Shown here: piece by piece, positions 53,245 through 63,263 of the stretch
How the letters are laid out: each line of letters begins with the position of its first letter
How positions within the stretch are numbered: position 1 is the first letter of the stretch
Assembly: GCA_001768735.1 (NCBI GenBank)
Contig: MEMB01000002.1
Span: 86,418 to 150,417, forward strand
DNA length: 64,000 bases
Reading direction: 5' to 3'
Origin: Alphaproteobacteria bacterium GWF2_58_20
GTDB taxonomy: Bacteria > Pseudomonadota > Alphaproteobacteria > UBA1247
The notes under the pieces: model-generated
Databases searched by the model: none
What the model was told of the DNA's origin: nothing
What the model saw: only the letters and a program-made list of their open reading frames with translations
Translations under genes and position numbers: made by a program

Positions 53245-55861
53245 GGGTATCCGGTTCCAGTTCCAGCAAGGCTTTTTCTGCCGCCGAAGGTCCCGTGTCT
53301 TTGGCGGTTTTGTTTTGTCTGGCCGCCATCATGCTGGAAAAGAGCGGCAGGTCACCTGAAAGTTTGGCGATCGCGCTGGATTGTTCTCCGCTTTCCAGGG
53401 TTTCCAGAATGTCTTTCGCCCGGGCGATGACGGGTTTGGGCAAACCGGCCATCTGCGCAACATGAATGCCATACGAACGGTCAGCAGTGCCTTCTCCCAC
53501 TTCATGCAGGAAAATGATCTCGCCTTTCCATTCCTTGATGCGCATGGTGTGGCAGGACAGGGCGCGCAGCTTTGCCGACAAGGTGGTGATTTCATGGTAG
53601 TGGGTGGCAAAAAGGGCGCGGCAGCGGTTGATGTCGTGTAAATGTTCCAGAGTGGCCCAGGCGATGGAAAGACCGTCAAAGGTGGCGGTTCCGCGTCCGA
53701 TTTCGTCCAGGATGACAAGGGAACGTTCCCCGGCCTGGTTGAGGATGGCGGCCGTTTCCACCATCTCCACCATGAAGGTGGATTGGCCGCGCGCAAGGTC
53801 ATCTGCTGCGCCCACACGGCTGAAAAGGCGGTCCACAATGCCAATGCGGGCCTCTGCCGCAGGGACATAGGACCCTGCCTGCGCCATGAGGACAATCAGG
53901 GCCACCTGCCGCAGGAAGGTGGATTTTCCTGCCATGTTGGGGCCTGTCAGCAGCCAGATGCGGTCGTCTTCCGAGAGCTGGCATTCATTGGCAATGAAAG
54001 GGCCCTCATGGTTTTTGGCCAAGGCATGTTCAACCACCGGATGTCGCCCGCCGGAAATCTCCAGAACCCGGCTGTTTTCCAGATGCGGGCGGCTGTAGTT
54101 TTTTTCCGCCGCGAGTTCGGCAAGCGCCGTGGCGACATCCGTTTCGGCAATGGCTTCAGCGATGTTGCGGAGGCTGCCTGCCAGAACAAGCACTTCTGCG
54201 CAAAGGTCAGCGAAAATGGAGACTTCAAGGGCAATGGCGCGATCGGCAGCTTCCGAAATGCGGCGCGCGAGGTCGGAAAGCTCAACAGTCGTGAAACGCA
54301 CCGAGCTGGAAAGGGTTTGCCGATGGATGAAAAGACCGCCTTGTTCGGCGCTTGTCATGCGGTCGGCATGCGTGGGCGTAACGTCAATGTGGTAGCCCAG
54401 GATGTTGTTGTGCTTGACCTTGAGAGAGGATATCCCGGTCGTTTCCGCATATTTTGCCTGCAATCCGGCAATCAGGCGGCGGCTTTCATCGCGCAGGGTG
54501 ATGTATTCATCCAGCGTGGTGTCATATCCGGAGGCGATGAATCCCCCGTCCCTCGCCATGAGAGGCGGTTCCGGCTTGAGGGCCTGGCGCAATTTTTCCG
54601 CAAACGGGGAAAGCGCCCCGGAATGGGCCACCTGCAAGCTGCGGGCTGCGTCAGCAAGATGCTCCGGTGCCGGGTTTTCAAGGTTTTCCGAGGCGAAGCT
54701 TTGGACGATCTGCGTGTGCAGATGACCTGCTTCCTCAAGGCCCTCCCGCAGGGCGATCAGGTCTCTGGGGCCGCCCCGGCCCAAGGCCAGGCGGGAGAGG
54801 GCGCGTTCCATGTCAGGGCATGCGCGCAGGCTGGCACGGATGCTGTTGCGGATATTCGGGAAAGTCAGGAAATGGGCGATGGCGTCCAGCCGTCCTTCAA
54901 TCTGGTGCGGGGAGGTGAGGGGCGCGGCAATGCGGTCTGCCAACAGGCGCGCGCCTGCAGCTGTCAGTGTGCGATCAATGACGGAAAGCAGGCTGCCTTG
55001 CCGTTCTCCGGAAAGGGTACGGGAAATTTCCAGATTGCGCCGGGTGGCTGGATCAATCTCCAGCACGGCACCGGAAGCAAGGTGGGCGGGCGTGGCAAGC
55101 TTGGGAACCTGGCCCTTCTGGGTGAGTTCGATATAATCAAGCAAGGCACCAGCGGCCGACATTTCCGCCCTGGAAAAGCTGCCAAAGGAATCCAGCGAGG
55201 CCACCCCGTAAAAATCTGTCAGGCGATGTTTGGCATTCTCGCTGTCAAAGCGGCTGGGCGGCATGGGCGTCAGGCGCTTGTCGAAAATGGAAAGTCCCGG
55301 CAGGTTCTTGTCGAAAATCCCTTGTGAAAGCAGGATTTCCCCGGCGTCAATCCGGCCAAGGACTGCAGGAAGTTCTGAAACTTCAAAAGGTTGCAGGAGA
55401 AAAGCCCCGGTGGAAAGATCCACCCAGGCAGCGCCCCATGCGCCTGAAACCTCAGCAATGGCGGCAAGGTAATTGTGGGTGCGGGCGTCCAGGAGCGCAT
55501 CTTCTGTCAGTGTGCCGGGGGTTATGATGCGCACGATATCGCGGCGGACAACGGATTTTGCGCCACGTTTCCTGGCTTCGGACGGATCTTCCATCTGTTC
55601 GCAGATGGCCACCCGGAATCCCTTGCGGATGAGGCGCAGGAGGTAGTTTTCATGTGAATGTACGGGAACGCCGCACATGGGGATGTCTTCCCCCAGATGC
55701 TGGCCCCGTTTGGTCAGGGCGATATCGAGGGCCTGGGAGGCATTGATGGCATCGTCGAAGAACATCTCGTAGAAGTCGCCCAGCCGGTAGAAAAGCAGGC
55801 AATCCGGATTGGCGCGCTTGATCTCGAGGTATTGCACCATCATGGGTGTCGCTTCGGACAT
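53177..55861 (-). CDS. mutS: DNA mismatch repair protein MutS
   Basis: An 894-residue protein with all MutS domains. The N-terminal mismatch-binding domain has the conserved FYEMF in [16 protein letters not shown], then connector, lever and clamp, and the ATPase domain: Walker [17 protein letters not shown] (about 636-650), [40 protein letters not shown] and FATHYHEIT. The C-terminal dimerisation tail is present. It starts 8 bp downstream of the small hypothetical protein and shares the minus-strand run with dut. Confidence 0.97.
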   Translation of the reverse strand: MSEATPMMVQYLEIKRANPDCLLFYRLGDFYEMFFDDAINASQALDIALTKRGQHLGEDIPMCGVPVHSHENYLLRLIRKGFRVAICEQMEDPSEARKRGAKSVVRRDIVRIITPGTLTEDALLDARTHNYLAAIAEVSGAWGAAWVDLSTGAFLLQPFEVSELPAVLGRIDAGEILLSQGIFDKNLPGLSIFDKRLTPMPPSRFDSENAKHRLTDFYGVASLDSFGSFSRAEMSAAGALLDYIELTQKGQVPKLATPAHLASGAVLEIDPATRRNLEISRTLSGERQGSLLSVIDRTLTAAGARLLADRIAAPLTSPHQIEGRLDAIAHFLTFPNIRNSIRASLRACPDMERALSRLALGRGGPRDLIALREGLEEAGHLHTQIVQSFASENLENPAPEHLADAARSLQVAHSGALSPFAEKLRQALKPEPPLMARDGGFIASGYDTTLDEYITLRDESRRLIAGLQAKYAETTGISSLKVKHNNILGYHIDVTPTHADRMTSAEQGGLFIHRQTLSSSVRFTTVELSDLARRISEAADRAIALEVSIFADLCAEVLVLAGSLRNIAEAIAETDVATALAELAAEKNYSRPHLENSRVLEISGGRHPVVEHALAKNHEGPFIANECQLSEDDRIWLLTGPNMAGKSTFLRQVALIVLMAQAGSYVPAAEARIGIVDRLFSRVGAADDLARGQSTFMVEMVETAAILNQAGERSLVILDEIGRGTATFDGLSIAWATLEHLHDINRCRALFATHYHEITTLSAKLRALSCHTMRIKEWKGEIIFLHEVGEGTADRSYGIHVAQMAGLPKPVIARAKDILETLESGEQSSAIAKLSGDLPLFSSMMAARQNKTAKDTGPSAAEKALLELEPDTLTPREALEHIYRLRNLAEAGDL

Positions 55862-55869
55862 GGGGGGTG

Positions 55870-56364
55870 TCAGTCCTTGCGAAGGCTGGCGTGGATATTG
55901 GTGGCACCGGCCTTTTCAAGAATGCTGGCCGCCAGGGTTTCCTGTTCCGGGTTTTCGGCATAAACCCAGAGGATGACACCGCCAGCCTCAAGCGCCCGGG
56001 CGAATTCGCCAGGTTTCGGATGGCTGACCAGAGCTTCAATATAGTCCTTCGCCGCCATGCCAACCATGCCGGTTGCGATGATGCCGCCCAGAATGGCCGT
56101 GATGGGGCCGCCAACCACCGCAATCAGGCCTGCGGTGGCCAGGGGAAAGGCGTAGGTCATGGGGATATCAAGAGCGGTTGTTGCGGTTTCTTCCATGTCC
56201 TTCATGCGGTCGCCCTGGGCTACATCGGGCGTCTCGTGACTGGAGAGAAGGCTGATGTCGCTATGGTCAAACCCCGCATCCAGCAGGGCTTTCATGCAGG
56301 CATCAAGACGATCCTTGCTTGCCAGCAGGCCCACAATTTCGTGGCGTTTTTTTTGATCCGTCAT
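55870..56364 (-). CDS. DUF1269/YflT-like small membrane-associated protein
   Basis: A protein of about 164 residues between dut and mutS. The N-terminal part ([34 protein letters not shown]) resembles the ferredoxin-like domain of general-stress or YflT-like proteins. A Gly-rich hydrophobic hairpin ([20 protein letters not shown]) follows, then a second small domain ([19 protein letters not shown]). Function unknown. Starts at 56373 (overlapping the dut stop, ATGA) and 56364 (MTDQKK) are both possible. Confidence 0.7.
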   Translation of the reverse strand: MTDQKKRHEIVGLLASKDRLDACMKALLDAGFDHSDISLLSSHETPDVAQGDRMKDMEETATTALDIPMTYAFPLATAGLIAVVGGPITAILGGIIATGMVGMAAKDYIEALVSHPKPGEFARALEAGGVILWVYAENPEQETLAASILEKAGATNIHASLRKD

Positions 56365-56369
56365 GACAA

Positions 56370-56831
56370 TCATACTCCTGTTGAACCGAAACCGCCCGTG
56401 CGGCTGGTGGAATCAAGGCTGTCCACAGGAACCCAGGCCACGGAGGTAAATCGGGTCATGACCATCTGGCCAATGCGTTCGCCGCGGTTGATGGTGAAGG
56501 GTTCCTTGCCGAAATTGGCAAGGATGATCTTCATTTCGCCGCGATAATCGGCATCGATGGTGCCAACGCCATTGAGGACAAAGATGCCGTGGCGCATACA
56601 AAGTCCTGAGCGTGCGCGGATCTGGACCTCGAATCCGGGGGGAATGGCGACGGCAAGCCCTGAGGGAACAAGCGCGAAGTTTCCGGGCTGGATGGTCACG
56701 GGTTCGTTTTCCGGAATGGCAGCGAAAAGGTCCATGCCGGCGGAAAGATCGGTGGCATAGCTGGGAAGCGGAAGATCACCAAGGTTTGGCAGGCGCATGA
56801 CCTTGAGTTCAACGGCAGGTTTGTCTGTCAT
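56370..56831 (-). CDS. dut: Deoxyuridine 5'-triphosphate nucleotidohydrolase
   Basis: A 153-residue trimeric dUTPase. The conserved motifs appear in order: motif I SAGMDLFA, motif II RARSGL, motif III LNGVGTIDADYRGEMKIIL with the catalytic Asp, motif IV RGERIGQMV, and the flexible C-terminal motif V in RTGGFGSTG. It hydrolyses dUTP to dUMP, keeping uracil out of DNA. First gene of the minus-strand dut-(55870)-mutS run. Confidence 0.96.
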   Translation of the reverse strand: MTDKPAVELKVMRLPNLGDLPLPSYATDLSAGMDLFAAIPENEPVTIQPGNFALVPSGLAVAIPPGFEVQIRARSGLCMRHGIFVLNGVGTIDADYRGEMKIILANFGKEPFTINRGERIGQMVMTRFTSVAWVPVDSLDSTSRTGGFGSTGV

Positions 56832-57065
56832 GAAAGCTCCTTTGGAGGCTTATGGGAAAACATGCCCATGGATAGCATTTCCTGCCGGAAGTTTCCAGCT
56901 TATCTTCTTGTGAAAAAAAACGGGGATGGGGCGTGTTTTGCAGGTGCAAAACATGAGCTGTCCTTTTTGCGCGGAAATTCGGGGAGGATGGGCGTGTTGC
57001 AGGGATTGCGCTTTCTGGAATCCCCATCTATATTGATCAAAACACTTGGCTGTTTGGGGATTTTT

Positions 57066-57623
57066 ATGGCGAACATGATTTTGACGGTTATCGCGGTGGC
57101 CCTGGTTGCAATCATTGTTGTTGTCGGGGTTTTTTATGGCGGCATGATGTTCAGCTCATACCAGGCGGAAGCGCAAGCTTCACGGCTTATCAGCGAGGCT
57201 GAGCAGATTGCGGGAACGGTTTCCATGTATGCCAATGAGCAGCATGAGCTTCCCACCTACCTGACCGCTCTTGTTGAAAAGGATTATTTCATGGAGACCC
57301 CGGCCAAGGGCGTCAATACCCGCTGGAAACTCAGCAAGGGGTATGCTGTAAACGCCATTGGTTCCGGAACGCCGATTCACCAGAGTTGTCTTTCTGCGCG
57401 CAAGCGGTGGGGGTTTGATGCCGAGAAATATTGTGCGGATGCGGAAGCCGCAGGGTGCAGCCCCAGTTCAAATGTGGCACCGGAAGGCTGCAACAAGCAC
57501 TGTATGCGCACTTGCTATGATCCTGAGGACATGTCCCGCTGGAATCCTCAGTTGAACCAGGATGATCCCTGCTGCATTGACAATTCGCAAGATACGTCGA
57601 TTGCAGATCCCGTGTTTCCCTGA
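57066..57623 (+). CDS. Cysteine-rich pilin-like protein, remote paralogue
   Basis: A 185-residue protein, clearly paralogous to the one at 22457. MANMILTVIAVALVAI and FYGG at 23-26 match its N-terminus; SYQAEAQASRLISEAEQIAG, SCLSARKRWGFDAEKYC and DPCCIDN match the remaining blocks. Here the upstream frame stays open, so the start at 57066 rests on the paralogue; a leader from the ATG at 56988 (43 codons into the frame) is formally possible but would add an unrelated sequence. A GGGG-containing site lies upstream. The gene lies 20 bp before the giant repeat protein and some 32 kb from the main pilus locus. Confidence 0.78.
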   Translation: MANMILTVIAVALVAIIVVVGVFYGGMMFSSYQAEAQASRLISEAEQIAGTVSMYANEQHELPTYLTALVEKDYFMETPAKGVNTRWKLSKGYAVNAIGSGTPIHQSCLSARKRWGFDAEKYCADAEAAGCSPSSNVAPEGCNKHCMRTCYDPEDMSRWNPQLNQDDPCCIDNSQDTSIADPVFP

Positions 57624-57643
57624 CTTGAATTGAGGTTTTTCCA

Positions 57644-60600
57644 ATGCGCAGCATTCTGATTGTCCTGTCTCTGGTTCTTTTTGCATCCACAGTCCATGCG
57701 GCGGAATCCGCCCGTATGGAACATGTCTTCCGCAGGCGGATTGAAATCTGTCTGGCCTGGGGCGGATGCGATGAGGATGGAGGAACGGTTCCTGTTGCCG
57801 GGGCACCGGTGATTTCACCGATTTCTGACCAGCGCATTGCCCGCAATGCCATGGCGGGGCCAGTGGCATTTGCCATCAGTGATACGGATACGGCGCCGGA
57901 TTCCATTTCCGTCAGTGTCACGGCGGATGATGGCACGCTGCTGCCAGCCTCCGGCATCAGCCGGTCGTGCGTGACCGGAAGTTGCACCATGTCCCTGTCT
58001 CCGGCTTTTAATGAAATCGGACAGACTTCGGTAACAGTTTCGGCAAGTGATGGCAGCCATGTCACCAGCCGCGTGTTTTTGCTGAGGGTCCTTGATGCAA
58101 CGGCGCCTTACATCGGGTCCATTGCAGACCAGACCGGACCGGTGAACCTGCCTATGGGGCCTATTGGTTTTGTTGTGGATGATTTTGACAGCGATCCGGC
58201 GACATTGTCTCTCAATGCCGTTTCGGGAGATGATGCCCTTGTGGATTCCGGAGATATCAGTTTTGGAGGCGTTGGTGCATCCCGTACCATGATTCTCCAG
58301 CCACAGTTGGGTGCGCGCGGCGTTGCCCAGATTGTTGTGAGCGCCACGGATATGGATGGCAATACGGGCCTGCGCACCTTCTTTGTCCGGATTGGCACCG
58401 CGCCACAGATTTCCGCCATAGCGAACCAGACAACCAATGCCGGCACGGCCACATCCCCCATTGCCTTTACCGTGAATGATGATGGTGGCGCCGACCTTGT
58501 TGTGGTGTCTGCCCATTCTTCAGACCAAGCGATTTTGCCGGATGCGGGGATTGCCCTTTCCGGCAGTGATGAAAATCGCAGCCTGATGGCAACGCCCACG
58601 ACGCAGACAGGCGTCGTGACCATTACCCTCACAGCGAGCGATGGCACGGAAGAGGCTGTGACGTCTTTTGACCTGAGTGTGGTTGAGGGGGGCACGGCCC
58701 CCTGGATTTCAGCGGTTTCCGACCAGTATACGCCTATTGATACCCCCATCCAGGTTGCTTTCCAGATTGGCGATGATGATGGTGTGGATCCTGCCCATCT
58801 TGCGGTTTATGGCTATTCGACGGATACCGATCTTGTTCCCGGCATCACCGAATGGGGGGATCTTGATGTGGTTTGCGATGCTGCGGGATCCTGTCTCATG
58901 GATGTGGAACCTGCCGCCGGGGTGGAAGGTTATGTTACCTTGTGGATTTACGTTGATGAGCAGGATGATCCGTATGAGTGGGCAGAACGTCCGTTCACCT
59001 TGTTCATCCTCGGCGATGGTCCGCAGATCAGCGATATTCCGCCGCAGGCCACGCCCATGAACACGCCGCTGGGGCCGGTGGCATTTTCTGTGGCCGACCT
59101 GCCCGCGCCGATGAGTGTCCATTTTTCGGTCACATCATCGGATGAAGGGATCATTGCCGCATCCTCGGTCAGCTTTGGCGGCTCTGGGATGGAATGGTTC
59201 CTCAATCTTGTTCCGGTGATGGATGCCAGCGGTGATGTCGATATCACCGTGTTTGCTGCCGACGATGATGGCAACGAGGTTTCCACAACTTTCCCGGTGC
59301 GGGTGTTTCCGGTGGCGGATTGCACGCCCGCCATTTCTGTGGCGGATGTAGAAGCTACGCCGTCCTGTGGGGAAGGTTGGGAAGAACCTGTGCTGGCTCC
59401 GATTGTCGTGACGGATCCCTGTGGGGGCAATCCGTCCATGCCTTACCGTTCGGACTGGTGGGATATGCCAAATGGAGCATATGTCCAGGTGTCCCCAACC
59501 AGCATTCCCCAACTTTTTTCTGATGTTTCCAGATCGTTTGCCGAGGATGGCGAGGGCAATACAGATTATGACAGTCCCCTGGTGCGCATGATCCCTGTGG
59601 ACACTGGTACTGGGGATGGGTGTTGGGCGGGAGATGCCGATTTTACGTTGACCTATGACAACGGTTATGGAACAGCCACCGATAGCTTCCATGTACGCGT
59701 GAATGGTTATGAATTTGTGGATACCGAACCTCCGGAGATGACCGATATCGGTGAGTTGGATAACAATACGGTGTTCATGGGCAAGGACACGCCGGTAACC
59801 CGGAATTTCCAGGTATCCGACAATGTGACGTCGCCTGAAAATATCGTGTTTTACCTAGATATCATAGAAGCCGATTATTTTGATCTGGCAACGGGAATCG
59901 TCTGGGATTGTCCATCGTCGGGGAATTGTGAGATCACCCTGACGCCAAAGACTGGCGTCGTGGGGGAAACGGATTTCCGCATCAATGCCGTGGATGAAGC
60001 CGGTAATGAATCCTACCAGTATGTGCGCGTGAGCATCACGGAAGGCGGACCGAATTATCCGCCTGTGGTTGTCGGAAGCATTCCCGACCAGACAATCATA
60101 GCCCTCATGCCGTTCAGCTATACGGTGGATGCGGGCATCTTCAGCGATCCTGAAGGCCAGCCTCTGACCTACTCCATCGATGTCAATCCTGACTGGCTGT
60201 ATTTTACGCCTTCCAGCATGCTGCTTTCCGGTGTTCCGGCGCGGTCGGATGTTGGAACCCGTTATGCTTACGTCATGGCAACCGATGATGCGGGACAAAG
60301 TGAAACAGCTCCCGTGCGCCTGACTGTGCTTGACAACCTGCCACCCACCCTGTCTGTGCTTGCGGATACCACGACGGAAGCCGGAGTTGTCACGCCGGAA
60401 TTTGTCCTTACTGTGGGAGATGACCATACGGCTGCGGATGATCTTGTGCTGATGGCCACGAGTGACCGTGAGGACATTGTTTTATCGTCATCCGTTGCTT
60501 TTGGTGGCTCGGGAACCAGCCGGACCATTTCTGCGCTCCCTGTGGCGACCAAGAGTGGCATGGCCAACATTACCGTGGCGGTGATGGATGGGCAGGGGCA

Positions 60601-62512
60601 GACCACAACCAGGAACTGGGTGGTCAATGTCACCAAGCCTGTTGGCGCACTTGACAATCCGCCCAGCATCACCGACGTGCCGGATGCCACGGTGGCCAGT
60701 TCCGCCACCACAACGGTTGCCGGCATTTCCGGCGTTTTCGAGGTTGATGATGACTGGACGTCCCGTCAAGACTTGGCTGTTCAGGCATTTTCAGCCAACA
60801 CAGGGGTTCTTCCAAACACCAACCTTGTGCCGATCGTTGAGGACCTCGATCCGGTTGGCGGCAAGCGCCGCCTGCGGATCACGGTTCCAGTGGCCGCATC
60901 GGGAAGTGTCAGTGTCAATGTCCGCGTCATCGACAATGCGGCACAAACCGCAGAGGATCCCTTTATCCTCACCATGGGGGGCGTGGCTTCGGAATGCTCA
61001 ACACCAACCATCACGGATATTGTGACGCAAACGGTTTACAAAAACCAGCCTGCCTGCCAGAATCCAGCTGATATGCCTCTCTGGAAGGAATATCTTGTGG
61101 ATGTTTCCGATGCGGTTTATGCGCCACAGGACATCACGGTTCTGGTAAGCGATGCCGATGCCCTGATCGAGGAAGCCAAGGTGGAAGTGGTGGATGCCAA
61201 CACCCGGCGCGTCAGTATCCGTTCTCTGGATGATGGGAATATCGGAAATGCCAATTTTACGGTGGCAGCCACCAATACCTGTGGCGGCATCAATGAAAAA
61301 ACGTTCATCCAAAGCTACCAGATGGCGTCTGGCTGTCCGAACCCGTCTGATTTATGGGCAACCAGCTACACGGTGCCAAACATTAAATATCTCCGTGTGG
61401 ATGGATTCGGTGGGCTTGGAGAATATTATCTTGGGGAATGGTACCAATCCATCCTGTTTGCCCCCTCGTTTGAGGATTCGGTTACCCATGAAGGGTTGCC
61501 GGCCACGATTTCCTATGACTACCTTCTGGATACAGACATGTCGGATGATGTCATCAACTGGCGCCTTGCGCATGACTATCTCAAAATTACGACTTCCGTT
61601 TGCGGAGATCCGCATGGTGTCGGCGCCGGCATATCCGAGGGCGGATCTGGCCGGAACAGGCGGTTCATTGCCTCCCCGGTGAAGCTGAACCGCAAACTTG
61701 GATGGATGGACGTCTGTCTGCGGGTGGAGGATGCTTCCTACAAGGATGCCATGGGACGTCCGCTGGTCATCGAGAAGACGACGAAATGGGGACAGACGAC
61801 GGCAATTGCCGGTTCCTCGGGCCGCCGTTCCTTTGATGTGTCTTCCGCAGCCGCACTATGGGAAGACCAGACCGTGAACTTGCGCCAGAATCCACCTAAC
61901 CAAGCAACGTTCGAGCTCCCGTTCAACCGAGATTACAAGATGGGTGGCATCTTCGTGAAGCAGTATGTCTTGCCGCCCAGCGAGCCGCCGACATCTGTGT
62001 CAATTACACTCAAGGAAGTGGCGACGGGCCTCGAGCACGGCCCGTTCACGCTCGGACGGGATCCGGCGTGGACGCCGTCCAACTGTACGGCAGACTGCAG
62101 CCAGGATGTCCTTGATGACCTGGCAAGCTGTACATCGGATTGCACCTTTGGCTACCCGACAAGCTGCCGTGCCGATTGTCCGGTAACATATCAGGGAGAT
62201 GGAAAGGCGCCAACCTGTCTGTCGGACTGCAAGCCGAATATCGTGGAATACAGCAATCCCGATGTTGGGTATGTGTTTGGCATCCCCTGCCTGACGCCGA
62301 CCTGCAACAACAATCAGGATGCCTGGGTGGAAATCCACAGTAGCGGGCAAGGTAATTGGGCTTATTTTCCGGAAAACGAGGGGTATGGCATTCTTGTCCT
62401 CAATGCCTGGCCGATGGGCGGGGAAAGCAATCCGCCTTATTCCGTGACTCCGAATCCGGTGGCGCCGATTTCGCCATCGGTGGGTGACCAGATGTGGGTG
62501 GATGAATTCTAA
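57644..62512 (+). CDS. Giant secreted Ig/cadherin-like repeat protein
   Basis: A 1622-residue protein with a signal peptide (MRSILIVLSLVLFASTVHA). It consists mainly of repeats of about 90-110 residues starting with patterns such as PVISPISDQ, PQISAIANQ and PQISDIPPQ and ending near ITLTASDG and FDLSV, an Ig/cadherin-like fold. At about 806-900 there is a classical He_PIG-type unit (SIPDQTIIALMPFSYTVDAG). The C-terminal part (about 1380-1622) is different and holds a dense cysteine cluster (TADCSQDV, ASCTSDCTFG, TSCRADCP, LSDCKP, CLTPTC). No sortase, transmembrane or autotransporter anchor. It follows the Cys-rich pilin-like gene closely, so it is likely displayed or exported with it (inference). 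Confidence 0.8.
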   Translation: MRSILIVLSLVLFASTVHAAESARMEHVFRRRIEICLAWGGCDEDGGTVPVAGAPVISPISDQRIARNAMAGPVAFAISDTDTAPDSISVSVTADDGTLLPASGISRSCVTGSCTMSLSPAFNEIGQTSVTVSASDGSHVTSRVFLLRVLDATAPYIGSIADQTGPVNLPMGPIGFVVDDFDSDPATLSLNAVSGDDALVDSGDISFGGVGASRTMILQPQLGARGVAQIVVSATDMDGNTGLRTFFVRIGTAPQISAIANQTTNAGTATSPIAFTVNDDGGADLVVVSAHSSDQAILPDAGIALSGSDENRSLMATPTTQTGVVTITLTASDGTEEAVTSFDLSVVEGGTAPWISAVSDQYTPIDTPIQVAFQIGDDDGVDPAHLAVYGYSTDTDLVPGITEWGDLDVVCDAAGSCLMDVEPAAGVEGYVTLWIYVDEQDDPYEWAERPFTLFILGDGPQISDIPPQATPMNTPLGPVAFSVADLPAPMSVHFSVTSSDEGIIAASSVSFGGSGMEWFLNLVPVMDASGDVDITVFAADDDGNEVSTTFPVRVFPVADCTPAISVADVEATPSCGEGWEEPVLAPIVVTDPCGGNPSMPYRSDWWDMPNGAYVQVSPTSIPQLFSDVSRSFAEDGEGNTDYDSPLVRMIPVDTGTGDGCWAGDADFTLTYDNGYGTATDSFHVRVNGYEFVDTEPPEMTDIGELDNNTVFMGKDTPVTRNFQVSDNVTSPENIVFYLDIIEADYFDLATGIVWDCPSSGNCEITLTPKTGVVGETDFRINAVDEAGNESYQYVRVSITEGGPNYPPVVVGSIPDQTIIALMPFSYTVDAGIFSDPEGQPLTYSIDVNPDWLYFTPSSMLLSGVPARSDVGTRYAYVMATDDAGQSETAPVRLTVLDNLPPTLSVLADTTTEAGVVTPEFVLTVGDDHTAADDLVLMATSDREDIVLSSSVAFGGSGTSRTISALPVATKSGMANITVAVMDGQGQTTTRNWVVNVTKPVGALDNPPSITDVPDATVASSATTTVAGISGVFEVDDDWTSRQDLAVQAFSANTGVLPNTNLVPIVEDLDPVGGKRRLRITVPVAASGSVSVNVRVIDNAAQTAEDPFILTMGGVASECSTPTITDIVTQTVYKNQPACQNPADMPLWKEYLVDVSDAVYAPQDITVLVSDADALIEEAKVEVVDANTRRVSIRSLDDGNIGNANFTVAATNTCGGINEKTFIQSYQMASGCPNPSDLWATSYTVPNIKYLRVDGFGGLGEYYLGEWYQSILFAPSFEDSVTHEGLPATISYDYLLDTDMSDDVINWRLAHDYLKITTSVCGDPHGVGAGISEGGSGRNRRFIASPVKLNRKLGWMDVCLRVEDASYKDAMGRPLVIEKTTKWGQTTAIAGSSGRRSFDVSSAAALWEDQTVNLRQNPPNQATFELPFNRDYKMGGIFVKQYVLPPSEPPTSVSITLKEVATGLEHGPFTLGRDPAWTPSNCTADCSQDVLDDLASCTSDCTFGYPTSCRADCPVTYQGDGKAPTCLSDCKPNIVEYSNPDVGYVFGIPCLTPTCNNNQDAWVEIHSSGQGNWAYFPENEGYGILVLNAWPMGGESNPPYSVTPNPVAPISPSVGDQMWVDEF

Positions 62513-62519
62513 GAGGGCC

Positions 62520-63263
62520 TTATCTGCGCCATCCCGTGTGGATGGCGCAGATGCCACCCATCAGCGTTTCATGGTGAACCGTGCCAAAGCCGGCTTTTTC
62601 CATCCGGCGCGCAAGGTTTTTTGCATCCGGGAATTTGCGGATGCTTTCCACAAGATATGCGTAAGCTTCCCTGTCTTGCGCCACGGCTTCACCCAAGGCC
62701 GGAATGATGTCTGCACTGTAAAGGTCGTAAGCCGTTTTCAGGAGCGGATGTTCCGGCATGGAAAATTCAAGGCAGGCAAAACGTCCGCCCGGTTTCAATG
62801 TGCGGTGGATCTCTGCAAGGGCATCATCCATGCGGGAGACATTCCGCAAACCGAAGGCAATGCTGGCTGCATCAAATGTCTGCGCATCGAAGGGCAGACA
62901 TTCCGCATTGCCTTCCACCCATGAAATGGGGGCCATCATCCGGCCTTTGTCGAGTTGGCGTTTTTGCCCTTCCTCAAGCATGGCGGGGTTGATGTCGCAG
63001 ACCGTGACGTTTGCTCCCGCATCCGCAAGGCGGAAGGCGATGTCGCCAGTGCCGCCAGCGAGGTCAAGAATGGCCTCGCCCGCACGTGGATGGATTTTAC
63101 GCACGAATGCGGCCTTCCACAGGCGGTGCAGGCCCAGGGACATGAGGTCGTTCATCAGGTCGTAGTGTGGGGCGACATCTTCAAAAACACGCCCAACCCG
63201 CCGGGTCTTTTCTTCAGGAGTGGTCGGCTGGTTGCCAAACCAGTTGCCTTCCGGATTTTTCAT
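62520..63263 (-). CDS. ubiE: Demethylmenaquinone/2-methoxy-6-polyprenyl-1,4-benzoquinol methyltransferase
   Basis: A 247-residue SAM-dependent C-methyltransferase of quinone synthesis. VFEDVAPHYDLMNDLMSLG, ILDLAGGTGDIAFRLA as motif I, FGLRNV and ALAEIHRTLKPGGRFACLEF are typical of UbiE/MenG. In alphaproteobacteria it normally serves ubiquinone. The start overlaps the dinG-like stop by 4 bp. Its 3' end is 7 bp from the end of the giant repeat gene. Confidence 0.96.
   Translation of the reverse strand: MKNPEGNWFGNQPTTPEEKTRRVGRVFEDVAPHYDLMNDLMSLGLHRLWKAAFVRKIHPRAGEAILDLAGGTGDIAFRLADAGANVTVCDINPAMLEEGQKRQLDKGRMMAPISWVEGNAECLPFDAQTFDAASIAFGLRNVSRMDDALAEIHRTLKPGGRFACLEFSMPEHPLLKTAYDLYSADIIPALGEAVAQDREAYAYLVESIRKFPDAKNLARRMEKAGFGTVHHETLMGGICAIHTGWRR
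62524..62550. other. Hairpin at the convergent ends of the giant gene and ubiE
   Basis: CTGCGCCATCC (62524-62534) pairs perfectly with GGATGGCGCAG (62540-62550), loop of five. It sits within the last codons of ubiE and just past the giant gene. Without a T-run on either side, it may act as an RNA-stabilising or weak termination structure. Confidence 0.5.

Noticed and set aside
53642..55327. 561-codon open frame opposite mutS
   Set aside because: MutS motifs on the minus strand are complete; the plus frame has no recognisable domain.
57644..62512. Type I secretion (RTX) or autotransporter protein
   Set aside because: There are no GGxGxD nonapeptides, no beta-barrel end and no adjacent ABC transporter or TolC gene; it has an ordinary Sec signal peptide.
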